Source: Apiospora phragmitis
Taxonomy: Eukaryota > Ascomycota > Sordariomycetes > Amphisphaeriales > Apiosporaceae
Direction: 5' to 3'
DNA: 64,000 bases
NCBI GenBank assembly: GCA_038363925.1
Contig: JAQQWL010000011.1
Location: 7,254,001 to 7,318,000 of the forward strand
Each line of letters begins with the position of its first letter. The stretch's first letter is position 1. Below are positions 1 through 14,000 of this stretch, one piece after another. A program made the position numbers and the translations under genes. The notes under the pieces are model-generated. The model did no database searches, was not told the DNA's origin, and saw only the letters and a program-made list of their open reading frames with translations.

Positions 1-1166
1 CGCGTTGAGTTTGCTGACCAGGACGTCGGCCGGGTGGGACACGATGGCACAGAGAATTCCGGCGAGGTAGCCACTGGCGAACGAGACACCGGTCTGGGCG
101 GCCCTGCCGTAATCGCTCTTCTGGCCAGGTAGACGGGCGTACATCATTTCGACAATGGTTTCGAAAGAGGCGAATTTCTAACAGGATTAATTAGCTTATC
201 ACGGCTTCAAGAAACATTAGGTTGCTGTTGCATGTTTTGCCAGAATGGACGGGGTAGGTAGGCTATACCATCATCGTATAGGGGATTTGTCGGCCCCAAA
301 GGGGGTAGAGTCCCTTGTAGAGTCCACCGAAACCTTCCGCAGCCGTGATCTTGGAGAAACCATCAAGGGTTCCCGTGTACGGCGGAGGAATAGTTGTCTG
401 CATGCGGACCTTGACGGCTTCAAAGGGGCAAAGCGCGATATCGGCGAGGAACTCGGCAGACGCGGATGCGGCCAGATACAGTCCGGTCTTGTACTTGTAG
501 GCATTTTCCGGGCCGGCAAGGTCGGCATAGGTCTTCTTGAAGTACTCATACCTTCGGCGTCATGTTAAGCCACCCTTTCGGTATACTTAAGGTCTGCATG
601 CAGCATTTACTTACCAGCCATACTTGAATGCACCCTGGGCCGAGTAGCCGAAGAACGTCGGGCCCCATCCCGTGAATATTCCTCGGAGGCCTTCCTGGCG
701 GTAGATCATCTTCCAAGCCTGGAAGTTGCCCTTGTACAACTTCGAGTCGACCTGGCGGCGGCACTTGACCAGGTCCAATGGAGTCACGGCCGTGTGCGTC
801 AGCCCCTAACAACGGTGTTAGTCATTGGCTCAGCTGACATGGTTTTGGCTCTGGCTCTGGTTGGTGTCACACTCACGCAAGCCATCAGCCCGCCAAATGT
901 ACAAGCGGCATAGTAGCCGGGCGAGTAGAGCTCGAGCTGGCCCGTCTTGGCCTTGGTGGCGGCACTGGCCTTGTCGAATTCGGCCTGCGCTTCGGTACTC
1001 AGCTTCCTGGCCTTGTTCTTGGCATCGTCCACGACGGAGAAGGCGCCGTACAGCTCGGGGCGGGCCTGGTACGGCGTGGCCTGGGAGCGTCGCGGGTAAG
1101 GCGCGAGGGCGCGGGAGAGCCGAAGCTCTGCTGCAGGATGCTGGGACTAGGAAACAGTCCAGACAT
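1..1166 (-). CDS. MIR1: Mitochondrial phosphate carrier, partial (runs off the left edge)
   Basis: Inner-membrane carrier importing phosphate into the mitochondrial matrix for ATP synthesis. Exons read leftwards: 1166-877, 805-615, 551-269 and 177-1 (continuing beyond the window); introns are 806-876, 552-614 and 178-268, all GT-AG. The three carrier-family signatures are visible: TPLDLVK in exon 2, CPFEAVK in exon 3 and [10 protein letters not shown] in the last visible exon, one per repeat. A presequence-like, Pro/Arg-rich N-terminus precedes the first repeat. The start at 1166 (MSGLFPS...) matches my memory of fungal homologues, but its frame is one base off the rest of exon 1: the 290-nt exon needs 291 to stay in phase. 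The discrepancy can be placed at the GGG at 1113-1115. Identity is very secure; the exact N-terminus is less so. Confidence 0.95.
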
Positions 1167-2178
1167 GATTATGGAGGTGTCATCAATCTATCTGAACTAC
1201 GGGCCGTATCTGCTACTGCTGAGTCGGTGATCAGGTTAGCCCTAGATCGCGGGATCTGCTTTGCACACACGACGACTCTGGGCGCTTGTTGTAAAGAAAG
1301 TAGCAACCATGTTGAGTGCCTGGCAAGGGCGGGGAACGGACGAACATACATGTCAAAGCCTCTCTACGACTTGAGCTGGAATGCACAAGGTCCTCGAAAC
1401 AATGGCGTTTTGTCTTCGATCAGGTAGGGTAGAGTCAAGTTTGAATGGGAACGAAGTTGATTATATCAAGCAGAGAATTGACAGGGAAAGGAAGTGATGT
1501 TGAATTGGGGTATCATGATGATAGGGAGTCATTTAAGTGCCATCCGCGACGTGATTACCCGACTGTCCCATCCCATTGGCCGTCTCGCTGACTGGCAGCA
1601 TCCTACCCTACTGAAGGAGGGAAGGTGGGAGAGCTTGATGGTGGTCACCGTGGTCAGGACGGAGTTAAACTTTGATAGCTCCATTAGACCCTTGAAGCTC
1701 CTCGTGCTACATATATCAGGTCTCGTATTCTCCTGCGTTTTCCAACTTATTATCTGCGCCGTTGTTTTTGTAAGATGGAGATTGAGGCACAGTAAGTAAG
1801 TGATCATGACCGTCGCCCGAGTACGAAACCCTACCTGCACCCAAGATTGTGTTGGAAGTCATGCATCTTCAATAACTTGGGAGGTCTTGGAGGTCAAAAG
1901 CAGCGCTACCGTCTTAGACAATGGAGGCCCCACACTTCGAGGTCCGCAGCCGCTATTGAAAACCCCCCACCTTCTGAGAAATAGTGCCAGCATCATCCCA
2001 CTATCAGCCCTGTGAGAAAAGCAATCCGACCAGCCGACCGGGCGACAACGGTGTATGCACACTCGCCTTTGCCGATCAACACCATAGGAAGAAGACCGAT
2101 ATTCTAAATATCTAGCTTCATCCTTCATACTTTGATTCCGCACATTCGTTGTCGGAAACCCCATCACAAATCGTCGCC
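1167..2178. other. Intergenic, divergent promoter region
   Basis: About 1 kb between the divergently transcribed phosphate carrier and CBS-domain gene. I see no conserved coding signal; short open frames here lack coding character. It presumably holds both promoters. Confidence 0.6.
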
Positions 2179-2831
2179 ATGTCGTCCACAGCAGTTTCCA
2201 TCAAGGGTCCGCATGTCGGCCCCTCGCCTCTCAAGCCGGCCTTTGTATCCAAGTGGTCATCGCGATATCGAGGTGTAAGTTCTCTCATGCATATTCTCTT
2301 TTTTCCCATCCCTCTCCTCTTCGCCCTGTGCCTGCTACCCCCCTCTCCCGTGCTACATTCAGGAACATTCTGCTGCCAATTGGCTAACCTCTCCCTCCCA
2401 ACCAGGCCACCGTCCAAGACCTCGAGCCCCCGGCCGCCCTGTCCCTGAACCCCACCGACCCCATCTCGCTCGCCATGCTCTCGGCCTTTGAGCGCGACTA
2501 CACGCACCTGACGGTCGTGGACGGCGAGACGCGCGCGCTGCTGGGCTACGTCTCGATCCCGACGCTGCAGGCGCAGCTCGACGGCGGCAAGGTCCGGCCC
2601 GAGGACGCCATCGGCCAGGCCATGAACCGCTTCCAGCGCAAGGGCCGCAAGTACAAGGTCATCACCATGGCCACGCCGCTCGAGGAGCTCGAGGCCTTCT
2701 TCGAGGGCGCCAACGACCCCTGGGGCCAGAAGCAGGAGTTCGCCGTCGTCACCGACGAGGGCCGCCGCTTCGTGCTGGGCGTCGCCACCCGGGCCGACCT
2801 CGAGGAGTTCGTCAAGCGGAGGCCCGCGTAA
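2179..2831 (+). CDS. Small tandem CBS-domain protein
   Basis: Predicted 173-residue protein from two exons, 2179-2274 and 2406-2831, with a GTAAGT donor and phase-0 junction. The product consists almost entirely of a CBS-domain pair: a first unit around residues 33-80 (including the HLTVVD and LLGYVSI strands) and a second around 108-168 (KYKVITMATPLEELEAFF, then an EFAVVTDEGR-FVLGVATRADL pattern). CBS pairs usually bind adenosyl nucleotides and act as energy or ligand sensors; no catalytic domain is attached here, so it is probably a stand-alone sensor or regulatory partner. The substrate and partner cannot be told from sequence. Third codon positions are strongly G/C. The start is the first ATG in frame and gives a proline-rich N-terminal segment. 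Gene model confident; ligand unknown. Confidence 0.88.
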
Positions 2832-3571
2832 AAAAATAAAAAAGAGGTGCGAGGGGAAGTGTCAGTCTACGTGGGTAGGGAATTGCGCTTGCTATTGGGA
2901 TACATAGCAGACAATATCCTCCTCTCCTCGTGTTTCGCACTATGAGGTATTGTTATGGATGGGTGATGCCGCAGAGGCTTCCAGAAGCCCACATCACACA
3001 ACTCGCGAGCAAACGAAAACCGGCATAGGAGGCTGCATTCAACAACGGGCAGCTCTTTGCACGGGGCGATTTCGCACAGATCAGCCAAGCCAGATTGATA
3101 GAGGACAATGGAACGGGGGTCTTTAGACTGGTCGGGAGGCATATGCATATATATCGATGTTGCGTTATTCGTTTTGGTGGTCTATACGTTTTGACATAGT
3201 CGCTATTCCTGTAAAACGGAACGCATTGGACTCTTCAACGAGCTAAGTAAGTATGGTGACGGGCAATGGAAAATAATGAAATTTAATCACTACCAATCTA
3301 CAAGATCTATGGTCCATGGAAAAGAGAGGACCAAGACCTCAAGATGCCTCATATGGAAGATTTAGTACATGATGTGGGCAAGGCAGGTGAAGCTCACAAT
3401 GCCAAAATCATCGTTATGACGGGACACACACGGTCAACAACACAAGTGCCCGACTTCAGTGAAGAGGCACATCATTTGTACGTCTAATTGTCATGATGGG
3501 TGCTTGCCTATGTCCTATCTAATAGCCATTGGTCTCCGTCTGTTGCTATGGGGTCAGGTGTCTCCAACACA
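2832..3571. other. Intergenic, convergent 3' ends
   Basis: 740 bp between the stop codons of two convergent genes. No coding signal seen; it should hold both 3' untranslated regions and polyadenylation signals. An A-rich stretch directly follows the CBS gene stop. Confidence 0.55.
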
Positions 3572-4324
3572 CTAAGAAACGTAATCGTAAACCAGACGCA
3601 TCTCGACTTTCTTGTCGCCCTTCTTGAGCACAATGCTGCGGGCGTACCGCCGCTCGCCGCCGATGTTCTGGAAGCCCCAGACCTGGACGGCGATCCAGCC
3701 GTCCTTCTGGTTGTGGGCGACGCTGACGAGGTGGGCGGCGCCGTCGGGGCCCGTCTTCTCGGCCTCGTCGGCGAGCCAGTTGGCGGCGAGGTAGTCGGCG
3801 CCGGCGTCGTCGACGCCGTGCCCGCTGACGGCCTTCCGGAGGTCGTCGCCGGCGGCCACGAAGTGCGAGTGCGAGTCGACGGTGCCGAAGAGCCAGTCGC
3901 TGTGGCTGCGCTGCTCGCCGTCGGCGCACCGGTTCTCCGTCGTGCCCTTGATGCCGCCCGTCGCCGTCTGCTCAATGTCGATGCGCACGCACTCGCCGCC
4001 CGTCGAGGGCGGCAGGGGCGGGCCGCGGTACTGCTTCACCGCCAGCGTCACCGTCGCGAAGCCGATGGCCTTGCGCGTCAGGTAGCCGATGCCCTGCAGC
4101 GCCAGGCCGGGCTCCGTGTTGTCGGAGAGGTTCTTGTTCTGTGTGACGCAAGGAGGGTTTTTTAGTCATGTGAATGAACGTAGGCAGGCGGTATATATTG
4201 AATGCACATGCGCGGATGCCCCGCATAAGCTACTGGTAGGTTGCTACCACCTGGCTGGATTTCTACGTACCATGACCCATGTGCCGTTGAGGTCACCGAT
4301 CGTCTTGCTTGCTGGGGCGGCCAT
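3572..4324 (-). CDS. Conserved fungal calycin-like protein of unknown function
   Basis: Two exons, 4324-4271 (18 codons) and 4138-3572, joined by a 132-nt GT-AG intron with phase-0 junction; 206 residues. The N-terminus (a TWVM motif followed by NKNLSDNTEPGLALQGIGYL) and the ATGGIKGTTE strand are hallmarks of a widespread but uncharacterised fungal family that I recall as lipocalin/fatty-acid-binding-like in fold; some database entries label relatives as LCCL-type, which I would not trust. No signal peptide or membrane helix, so probably cytosolic. The second exon is extremely G/C-rich at third positions and has long antisense open frames as a result. The gene is secure; the fold assignment is recollection and inference. 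Confidence 0.8.
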
Positions 4325-7300
4325 TGTGTATATGGGTGTGTATCTGCGGTGTTCGCTGGAACAACAAGAAAAGAAACGAAGATTGTTCGTGTGTATATCA
4401 GAGGTTTGTTGAGTGTAGCAGCACCGTCGTATGTTGCCCGAGAGGTATGTTGAGCTGTATATGAAGTGGTGGTGGGGCCCCTTTTTAGGTACGTAATGCC
4501 GCTGAGGGGCGGGATGGGGACTCAAGTAGGGGACTTATCTTAGGCCAGTAGCATGTGCAGTCAAAACTGTCTGTAAATGAAGGGCAATTGAGGCTTGACT
4601 TAAGGCTCGTGAGCAATTAAAACCTTGGAGATTCAGGGCCCTTGAACAAGGGATTATTTCGCTGTTGATCGATAGAAGCAACTGAATCTGTGTGATTCAA
4701 TTGAGGTCGAACTTGGTACTGATGTTGTAGCTGAACATACCTCTTTATACATCTCCTAATGTATCAATTTGGCTCATACCAATCATGAGTTGCACACATC
4801 AACCCATCATATGTCTCGCCTTTGATAGCTATGCCACTTCTACTGGACCGAGGTATACTGTCTTCAACCACGCCAACCGAGCCGTTGTCAGTTACTTGTT
4901 CGGGCCTAATGTCTGACCCGGATGCGGGGAGAGCCCCTGTGCGACTCAGCTGGATTTCCCCATTCGAACTTGAGGGGAGGGCTGCCATGGCGCTTGGCCC
5001 TGCAGCAGCGCGCCCCTGTCATCCAGAGGCAATTATCTCCCAAAACCTAATCTGATGCCGCGCTGGACAGACAAGAATGGCAAGCGCTGCGAAACCTGAA
5101 AACGCTGGCCCGGAATCTATCCCCTCTGAACCAGCTAACGAATCAGCTAACGTATACGATTACGACAGATCTCAAGTCTGCTTGCCTGGAAACAACGCAG
5201 TTGAATCCTTGACAGCAGTTGTGATATGCGGCAATGTGAAAGCAGCTGTATCAAGTCCCTACCGACACACGACAGGGAGAACACTGAACCTATGTAGCCC
5301 CCCTCAAAAAGCCTGCATAAAACACCGGCGCTGAACACCGTTTGCTTACTGTGACGCCGGGTGCAGCCTTAAGTGCCCCATGTGGCGTTTCTCCTGGTTT
5401 AGCAACAAGACTGATTCGAGGGCGGCTTGTAGGTAGATACCCCTATTAATAATACCTTCCAAAAGTGTGGAATTTTTGGTTTACCAGAAAACTCCCACAC
5501 AGGCAGTCAGTTGAAACGATGGCATCAAGGTTATCTAGGCCGGTTGTGTTGGTTTCGCCTCCATTCTCATGTGCGCTTAGTCTGTGGGATATATTATCGT
5601 AATAATCGAACGCCGTCCTCCCCAGGCCACACGGAACCTTACCATCGGACATGTAACAGCTATGCTGTCTAGGCTGACGCGAATCTAAGTCGATGTGGCC
5701 GTTTGATAAGCGCCGTGACCCTATTGAACAGTGGAAGACTCTTCTACCGGTATGTAAACTTTACCAGTCGACCGCTTCGGTCCAAAGAAGTCGTTTTGCC
5801 GCTTGCGGTTTCAACCCAATGAAGTGGAAGATATCGAACACGAGGCTTACCCCGTCCCTACTTCCATGTAGCTCACCAACCTGGACTTAGCACTTAGCAT
5901 TGGGCTTGGAAAATGAGAAAAGCCGTGAAAATGAGGACGACAGGCTCTGGATCAAGAGAGCCACCGCGATCCAACCCCTTTGCGTATGACGGTGCCATAG
6001 GGAAGGGGCAGCAACGACTCAATCGACTCAACCAGGATCTCCCGCAAGCAAGTAGCGGCTGCCACTCCCCAACCACCTTTGACTAGAGATCCACCAAGTG
6101 ACAGCGGCAGGGGATTAAGCAAACGGCTCGAGACTAGCACTGCAGGGCAACAGCAGCCGATACTGCTACCTACCCTGGGCCCATAATGCCCGCAGCGTGG
6201 CCGTTGAGCGGCGTCGGTGGTGGAGCGGAAAGGACTGGAAAAGCAGGAGGTAGGAAAAGTCGTCAAAAATCTCAGCCTGCGCGCCCCCGTTGGTGCTCGA
6301 ACACGCCTACGAGAACCCCCTCGGGTAGGGTTTTCTCATGGCTTGAACCTCTTCCTGTTTTACACTGCGCGGGTTGATGAACCCGCGCGCCAACGTATTC
6401 AGCCAGCAGGCCGCGTTGGACGGGTTGGTTGCTGACTGCTTCAGTTATTGGATATCATGTGTGTCGGTGCGCGTGCGTGTGGCCCAGATGCTTGCGTGGT
6501 TTTCAACCCAACGACGACTTGGGATACTGCTGTCCAACCAACTGGTTTGGAACATCTCAGACAGACTTGCGTGGGCAGCCGACATCAACCTGGTGGGTGT
6601 AGCAGCCAGGCATTATTGTTGGTGAAGGCACGATGCGCTGAGCTGCGTCAACGGTGACGACCGAAAGCGTATAAGACGACTCGTGGCATCGTGGCTCGCG
6701 ACTGGTGGTGAAAGGGGGACCTTACGTGGTGAAAAGGTGGTTCTGGTCCATCTTTCGGACCAACGGAGAGCTCAGATGGGTTTGTTCAGAGAATTTATCA
6801 GGATATTCGGTGGTGTATTGGCATGGCCCTATAGGACCAGTCCCATGCCATTCAACCAGGAGTGAGCCCTATGGCTTCGTAATGCGAAGATCTCGAACTA
6901 CGGTTTTGACGAACAGAGAGTGCGCTCTTTCCCATTGGCCGTTCCACGAAGCTGCGGAGTCAATAAAGGGGACTGCGAATATTAATTACCCTGTGATCGT
7001 CAACGGTTTCTATCCAGACGTCGGAGTGATGATAGCCACCTCGGTCTAGAGCAAGCCAGCCCGCACGAAACAAGGAATAAGCAGTGTATCAACGCAGTCA
7101 CTTTTCTCGAAGCCACCCAGCCTTCCAAGCACAGCGGGCCCAAAACCTCTGCCCTCGTGTACCTAAGGCATCTCGTCTCGGTCTAAGAAGCTCAGGGGGG
7201 TGTACCTACATACTAGAAGTCCTAGCAGTGAGCTTGATATCTCGGGGCGTGTGCTGGATCCGGTTTTCAGGTAGGGCAAAACGGACCGTTACCGACCTCT

Positions 7301-8000
7301 CGGGCTGCTGCTGACCAGTATCGGAACTTCAGCTGGATCATGCTATTGCTGCCTAGTCCTGATATCCCATAATACGTCAGTCGACATACAACTAATGATT
7401 GGGATACATGTAGGTTGGCACGACCTTTACTGTACTTACACCTTGGTCACCTGCACAGTTCGACAGACGAGTCTGCCCTACATGGGCATTACATCCGCTT
7501 TATGTAAGAAAATACAGAACATATATGGCCTAAGCTAAACAAGTATACGGAGCAGGACCACACACATAGAGCCATAGGTATGTTCGTTCAGTGTCTTGTG
7601 GTACGGGACATTTACTCTACGCCGCTCGAGGGACAGGTGCAATAAAGATCTCCATGGCGTTGGCAGAATAACACTGTGGTAGGCTGAGAGTCAAAGGATT
7701 TATAAGGTATAGTCACCACATGATGCGTACTTGGATGTTGGGCTTTGATGAGCCACCGAGCCGGGTGTCGTTCTAGCTTCACCTTACGACTGCCTGCCTT
7801 CAGTAACAACACGTATCAATTAAACCCAGAGAGCGGAACCTCTCTTTTGTGCTGTTTTGATATTGATTATGTACTCAAGTGCCATCACTGATAACCTCCT
7901 CCTCCGCCACCTGTTCAACCCCCCAAAGACATATGACACCCTGGCCTCTGATACTGGTTACCTAAAGACAGTAAGAGAAGCGTATCTCGAGACGTTTCGA
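4325..8000. other. Gene-poor intergenic region, first part
   Basis: No gene supported. Open frames are short, lack recognisable motifs and overlap on both strands. Base composition is mixed, without the TA-rich bias expected of a strongly RIP-mutated transposon. Confidence 0.5.
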
Positions 8001-11000
8001 GAAGCGACCAAAATAAGCGTAGTCGTTTGGACAACATACGTACGTACAAACCAAACATGTCCATTATATGAATGCAGTTGTGAAAGCCGTGCTCCTCACG
8101 GCGATCCGGGATCTACGGCACACGTCTGCTAGTATTCTTCTTCTTGGGGCTCAGCCCCGTGGGGGATGTGACGCGGCCCCCCCGTACGGCAAATTTTTCC
8201 GAGCCCACCCCTTTTTCCATCAGAGAAAACGACTTTTTCCCGTTCTGGTGTCGGATGGTGGACAGATGGAAACCTGGCGAGGATCACTGTCTGACTAGTT
8301 TATCTTTCTTTCCTTTGCCTACATTGAGCATGGCGGTGTACAACCCGTTATCTTGGACGTGTACGCATACGCAATGGGCGATGTAGACGTAGTCGGCTTT
8401 TGCAGGCGCCACGGACTCCCTTACGAGTTGCCTATTACGACCCGGCGGAGAGTATTCTGGGCTAGGCAAGACATACACTTCTATCACGTACCACGAGATT
8501 CTAATGAGCCGGAGTATGATACAGCTGCTGTCTAGATAAGGTTTCTCGCATCTTGGTATAGCCATTGAAACCAGTCCGTCCTTGCTGGCGTTCCAAGGTT
8601 GCGCACCCGTCTGCCTCTTGGACGTCTGCCCCTTGGATTGCCCCTTGGTTCATTTACCCCTTCTTACCGACCCAAAGAGGGGCCAATGCCGTGGCAGGAT
8701 GGTCACCGGGGCTGTCCTACTGAGTAATGAGGTGGGCTGTCTGCCACCGTCAGCGGCCGCGGCCAAACCCCCGGCCCACCTACGTACGCAGTTTGAGGTG
8801 TGTCCGTGGAGGCGGCTGACCGCCTAGAAGCCGGCAGAGCTTCCATGAGGAGCTCAGACACCTCCTCGCACACAGGATCTCTCCGACAATTTCCCCTCCA
8901 GAAGTACGCGGCCGTCGAAGGAAAAAAAAAGAAGACGGCACGACTCAATGAAGACGCTTGTCTCCAGAGTAGTAGTCAACCTTCTCTCTCCCTCTACTGG
9001 TACCACCCGTGATGCCATCTTTGTTCTTCACGTGCTAGCCATACACCACAGAGGGTGCGTCGGTCAAGGGCTGACCGCGCCCCAAGCTAGGTATGCATGA
9101 TGATATTCGAACCCTTGGTCGTCCGAAGCTTGAACGAAGTTCTGACGAGCGATCACACCATCCGTGCCTCCTTAAACTTTGGTCCAGTTTCCAAGGCAGT
9201 GGCAACAATGGTGGCCTTTGCATCGGTAGCCAAGATCCAGGCTCTCGTCGAAAGAAGATGCACGAGTAAGGGGGGCCCCGCCCTCCCCCAGAGCCTTAGA
9301 TAACCTTACTGTAACGACCCAGTTCCGGTCTTGGATCTTGATGTCTCGCGGATTGAAGCGCACTGGGGGTTGCGCCAGCCACCCTTGGAATGTGTGCTGA
9401 AAAATCCCACGGATAATGCATGAGGGGACCAACTGCATGGCATGGGGGAAGGCTGCGGCAAGCTCACGAGTCAGTAACCCTGCCCGCTTGGTAAGACCCT
9501 GTTTGCATCTGCATCTGGTAGAGGGGAGGTTTCCCGCCGCCTACAACGTATGCATGTGCAAACGGCCCCCCGGTAGTTACGGACATGAATCGTCGTCATG
9601 TTGGTGCCGAGAACAAGTAAGGATCGTCGTCAAGTCTTGCGTGATCCTGCCTCCGGCTGCCCGGCTTCAATATCGGCCGAGGCGTGAGTGAATGTCTGAG
9701 CGGGGTTCATCCGTCATGTCATGCCTCTGAGGATCTTCGCAAGTTTACATGATAGATATACATATGTATTGGTATATACTAGTGGAAGTTGTAAAGATCG
9801 TTCCGAGATTTGAGAAACGTAAGTAAGCATACATAGTGGATATCCTATCTTGAAAGGGGCGCCTATCTCCTGTGTAGTAGTACATACTCCGTACGGAAGG
9901 CTTGACAGTAGACAGCGGGCCAGTTGGCCATCTCAAAATCAAGTTTGTCGGTTTGGGTGAGATGATGAGGTACTGCTTGGGTGGTGTGAATGTGTAACGC
10001 CAGTTGGGTTCTTGGGAGATCCACTGCGGAGTGGGTTCACGAAAAACATGTTTTAAGATTCTTTCTGGCAGGGAAGTAAAGTCCTCTATGGACACTGCTA
10101 TGGGCTCCCCTGCCAGCCTGCCATCAAAAGTCCCGCCCACGAGACACAGCGTTGGGCAGCAGCAACTTACGGCTCGGTAAGGCTGGGAGGCACAATTTCA
10201 GGGTCCATACTTTGGACCCTTCATGTGCAAATCCCGGTAGCCTACCAGCCTACCAGACTACCAGACGCACCATCCATTATGGTATGGCGGCAGGGGCGGT
10301 GGGCAGCTTCCCATTGAAAAATGTCCCGCTGGAAGTGGATGACTTAAGCAAGCCCTTGCCTGTTGAAGAGACTTGTTGGTGAAGCTTCATGCCACGAACA
10401 TGTCGTCTTCGGTCTTTGGTGCCTCCAAGGTACTGTGCATGTATCGTGGCATGAAGACGTTTCATTTGAGGCGCTTGGGTTTCTCACTTCTTCGATATCC
10501 AGTTCGAGCTCACCCCTCTTTGGCGGTGACTGACTAGAGTCTGAACCAACCACGCCGTCTGTACACAATGCCACATCACGCGGCCCAGGCATACCAAAGT
10601 AGTGTTTGTCGACTTTGGAAGTAAACGGTGAAATACTGTGGTGAGATAAATCGTTGCCCGTCCAGATGTCCGTCGGACGACTAAGTACCGTCCAGGGGCA
10701 CTTCCGGGGTAATCCGAATGGTTACAATACTTGTACTACTAGAATGACCAGAAGAACGTGTATGAACCGCACTTGACGGTATGGTAATAGGCATGCAACC
10801 CAGGGAACTCACCATCAGTGACCGGTTTGCCTACAGTCAAGTTTTGTGGCAGTAGGTAAGAGCGCATGTCGCATGTAGATAAACACCGGTCTGCGGTGAA
10901 GATAGCCTGGCAACCATGATCGGGCAGTTACAATTATGATGGGACACACCGAACTCGCTCCTCCAGTTGCCGTTGTCAAACGTGATCATACTACGCCCCG

Positions 11001-14000
11001 ACGGGAAACTTTTGGGGTTTGAACAAGCGACGGGCGACGGGGACCACGCTCCGACACGTCTGATTCGGCTAGTTTTGGTGGAACGAGTGCTGAAAGATCA
11101 GCATCCAAGGGAGTCATGCTCTTCTGGTTGCGGCCAATGGGTGACTGAGCGTCGGTCAATCTCGACGATCAATTGCAGCTGGGAGCGTGGTGCGACGGGG
11201 ATCAAGACTTTTGTCGAGGCGGTCAAGACAGATCTCCATCAGACATTAACCCCCCTCTGTCGGCTTCTGACCGAACAGGCATATTTTTTATCCTTTTCGC
11301 TGCCGCATTACCTCCGATGACCTCGGGTGCTAGGCTCGCATGCTCGGGGGCCTTTTTGGTCCATTTCTGGAAGGTGTATCTCGGTGGAGTCTCCCGATTG
11401 CTTCTAGATGACTAAAGGAAGGATTCTACTAGGATTCTAGGTATCATATCGTGATACTAGTAGTACCTAGCAGCACGCCCACAAATTTGGGGGGAAGGGG
11501 GGGTTCACTCACTTGGGATCTTGTGCGCAATCAGGCACGGTTAGCGGTGACCAGCCAGATAGCATTTGGAATTGTTAGCGAGTCCATAATTGGCTCTAAC
11601 AAATAAGGTACGGTAGCAGGCATTAGTAGTACGGGTGTGGTTGGTTCCTGTCAAGCAAACACACTACGCGATAGTTTCGAGAGAAAAAAGGAAATGTTTG
11701 GTTTGATGCAAGGCTTCAGAAGGTTTGACTAGGCTCCCGGTAGGGATGCACATGTTGTGGTGAGAGGTTGATTGAATGATGTCATCAACGCTGCATGAAA
11801 CGCCAGCTAGCGGTTTGTTCCGGGAGACGATTTGGCAGGGTAGATATGCGAACAAAAGGGTCCTCGAGATGGCGCAGTCGGCACGTTGTGCTGGATGCAG
11901 AGGCGCCCCCAACCTAATCAGCCACACTGTCTCGTCTCAATTGATCGCCCTCTCGAGGAAGCGAATACGGGTGGTAAGATATTAGACGGCTATCTGCTCA
12001 ACCATGTAAGCTTAAAAAGAAAGAACGCCACTGGCTCCCAACTCACAGTGAACCTTGAAATGGTGATGGTGGTTGGGAAAATAGAAACACAGAAATAGTC
12101 GTCGGGAGTCGGGTTTGTTGTGGATGGATCATGGATATGCATCATTGCGCTACACGTATTTTAAGCGGCAGCTGACCTTAAATAGAGCCGAGCGAGCGAG
12201 TCCTAATAGCGAATCGTTATACAAATCTGATTGCGATTGCTCAAGTACCTTCCTTGGAGGGTAACGCTTAGGGCGACGATCTTGACGATTGTTGAGATAG
12301 ACGACGACGCGAAATGTCGCAGGCTGCGAAGTGAATGGATGTCGCCGGCTAAGACGAGTCACCGTAAACCCCATTAGTGCAATCCATGTGTACTACTTAG
12401 CATATGTATCCGTATGTAGGTATGCTTTGATTTTGATATGATTAGCAATGACAAGGCCGTCAACACCGAGCTTCTACCACGGATGCTGCGCGCCACTAGC
12501 CCATGGACCTTTCCGCACCGAGTGCCGAGTATGCTGTACGGCCGCTAGTGTTCCCTTACCAAATAATTTTTGTTTGCAGGACATTGGATTTCGGAGTTGG
12601 CGACGGACGTGTCTGTTCGACAACAGCTACCGCAAGGACAAGGAGATATGCTTGCAGACAGGGCTGGAGACACCGTGACAGAACTGTGTATTTGACTGTG
12701 CTAAGCGATCATGACATCACCTTCATTTTCGCTTGGATCGCCTCTCAAAGCGCAGCACATGCAGCGCCAACAACAAAACCAGAGGGAGGAACGGGAGCTC
12801 TGAGCACTGACTTGAAGCAGCCGAAGACGGGACTGGCATCAACATATGTAGTCGCATTCAATATGTACATAGAGGTTTGGGCAATTGTACCTTAGCGGGG
12901 TATTCTGCTGGTGTCAGGTCAAGCGCTTGATCTCAGCAATGATCAATCAATGGCTGCACATCGATGTACATTTTTATCTCGCACTTGACCTTTCGGTCTG
13001 GTCACGCATGGAGTTCACCCCCAAAATTGTAACAAGACTGGAAACTTCGATTGCATCTGGTCCTGTCAAACCTCACTGCTGCCTCTGCATAAGGAAATAT
13101 TGGTCGAACGGTTGCAAGAAAACTTGCTTTTCAATAGGGGTCCATAACCCTCGCCGCATGCGATTTTAATTAGTGAGGCATGGCATGTACAGGTCAGGAT
13201 CAAGTGTATCTTTTGAGAGAGGGGGGGGAGGGGGGTAGGTTTGTCACTTGCGGTTGCATGAGTTTGAGACGTAGCCAATTATCACAGGGGGTGGGATACC
13301 CGCCCGGATGGGAAGGAGTGGGATGGATCGCAGCTTCATGTGCCATGTACAACAACGCGACTTCTCCCAGCGAGTGTCCTGCAATGGATGCGCGCTGTCT
13401 TTTTTCTCTTTTTTTTTTTCTCGAGTACCGCCCTAGCCACACCCACCCGCACACATCACCAATGGGAACTACAGTCAATATATGCACACATTGCATCGTG
13501 CAAAGTGGCAACCAACCGAGTTTATACCCTATACGAGCTCGTACAGAGGGCATTGGTTTTCAGCTGGTCGAAATCCGTTTTCTAGACGCCGAACTTGACC
13601 TTCGTGACGATGCTTGTTCCCACGCTTTTGCTGTGGGGACAGGACTTTTTGGGGCTACATCATGACGTCGCAACGAACAATGTAGGTACATGCTAAGTCT
13701 CTTGTTAGTCCTCCTGGCCGCTGGGAGGAAAGCCGGCACCAAAATTGCCGTGGCACGCGTGGAAACACTAGGAACCGCACAACGGACGAAAAAGATGCCC
13801 AATTGGCTCTCAGGGCGTTGGCCAGAATGGAATTATCCGCCAGGGGCAGGGAACCCGGAAGTCTACATGGGGATCCATCAACATTCCCATAAATTTCCCC
13901 TCCTGGAGGTACATACTTGCCTGCTTGCCCTCCTTGCAGTACGTGAGCAAGGTGAGGTACATTACATGCCCGCCTGTACATGTGCATATCCATAACCTCT

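Noticed and set aside
3500..4165. 221-codon plus-strand frame
   Set aside because: It is the antisense shadow of the G/C-rich second exon of the calycin-like gene; its low-complexity Val/Ala/Arg composition is typical of such shadows.
6280..6380. Possible tRNA-like sequence with short G/C-rich complementary arms (GCGCGGG...CCCGCGC)
   Set aside because: No cloverleaf: the A and B boxes are absent and the arms do not make an acceptor stem of the right span.
9745..10140. 131-codon minus-strand frame
   Set aside because: Starts at GTG and has no motif or splice context; likely chance.
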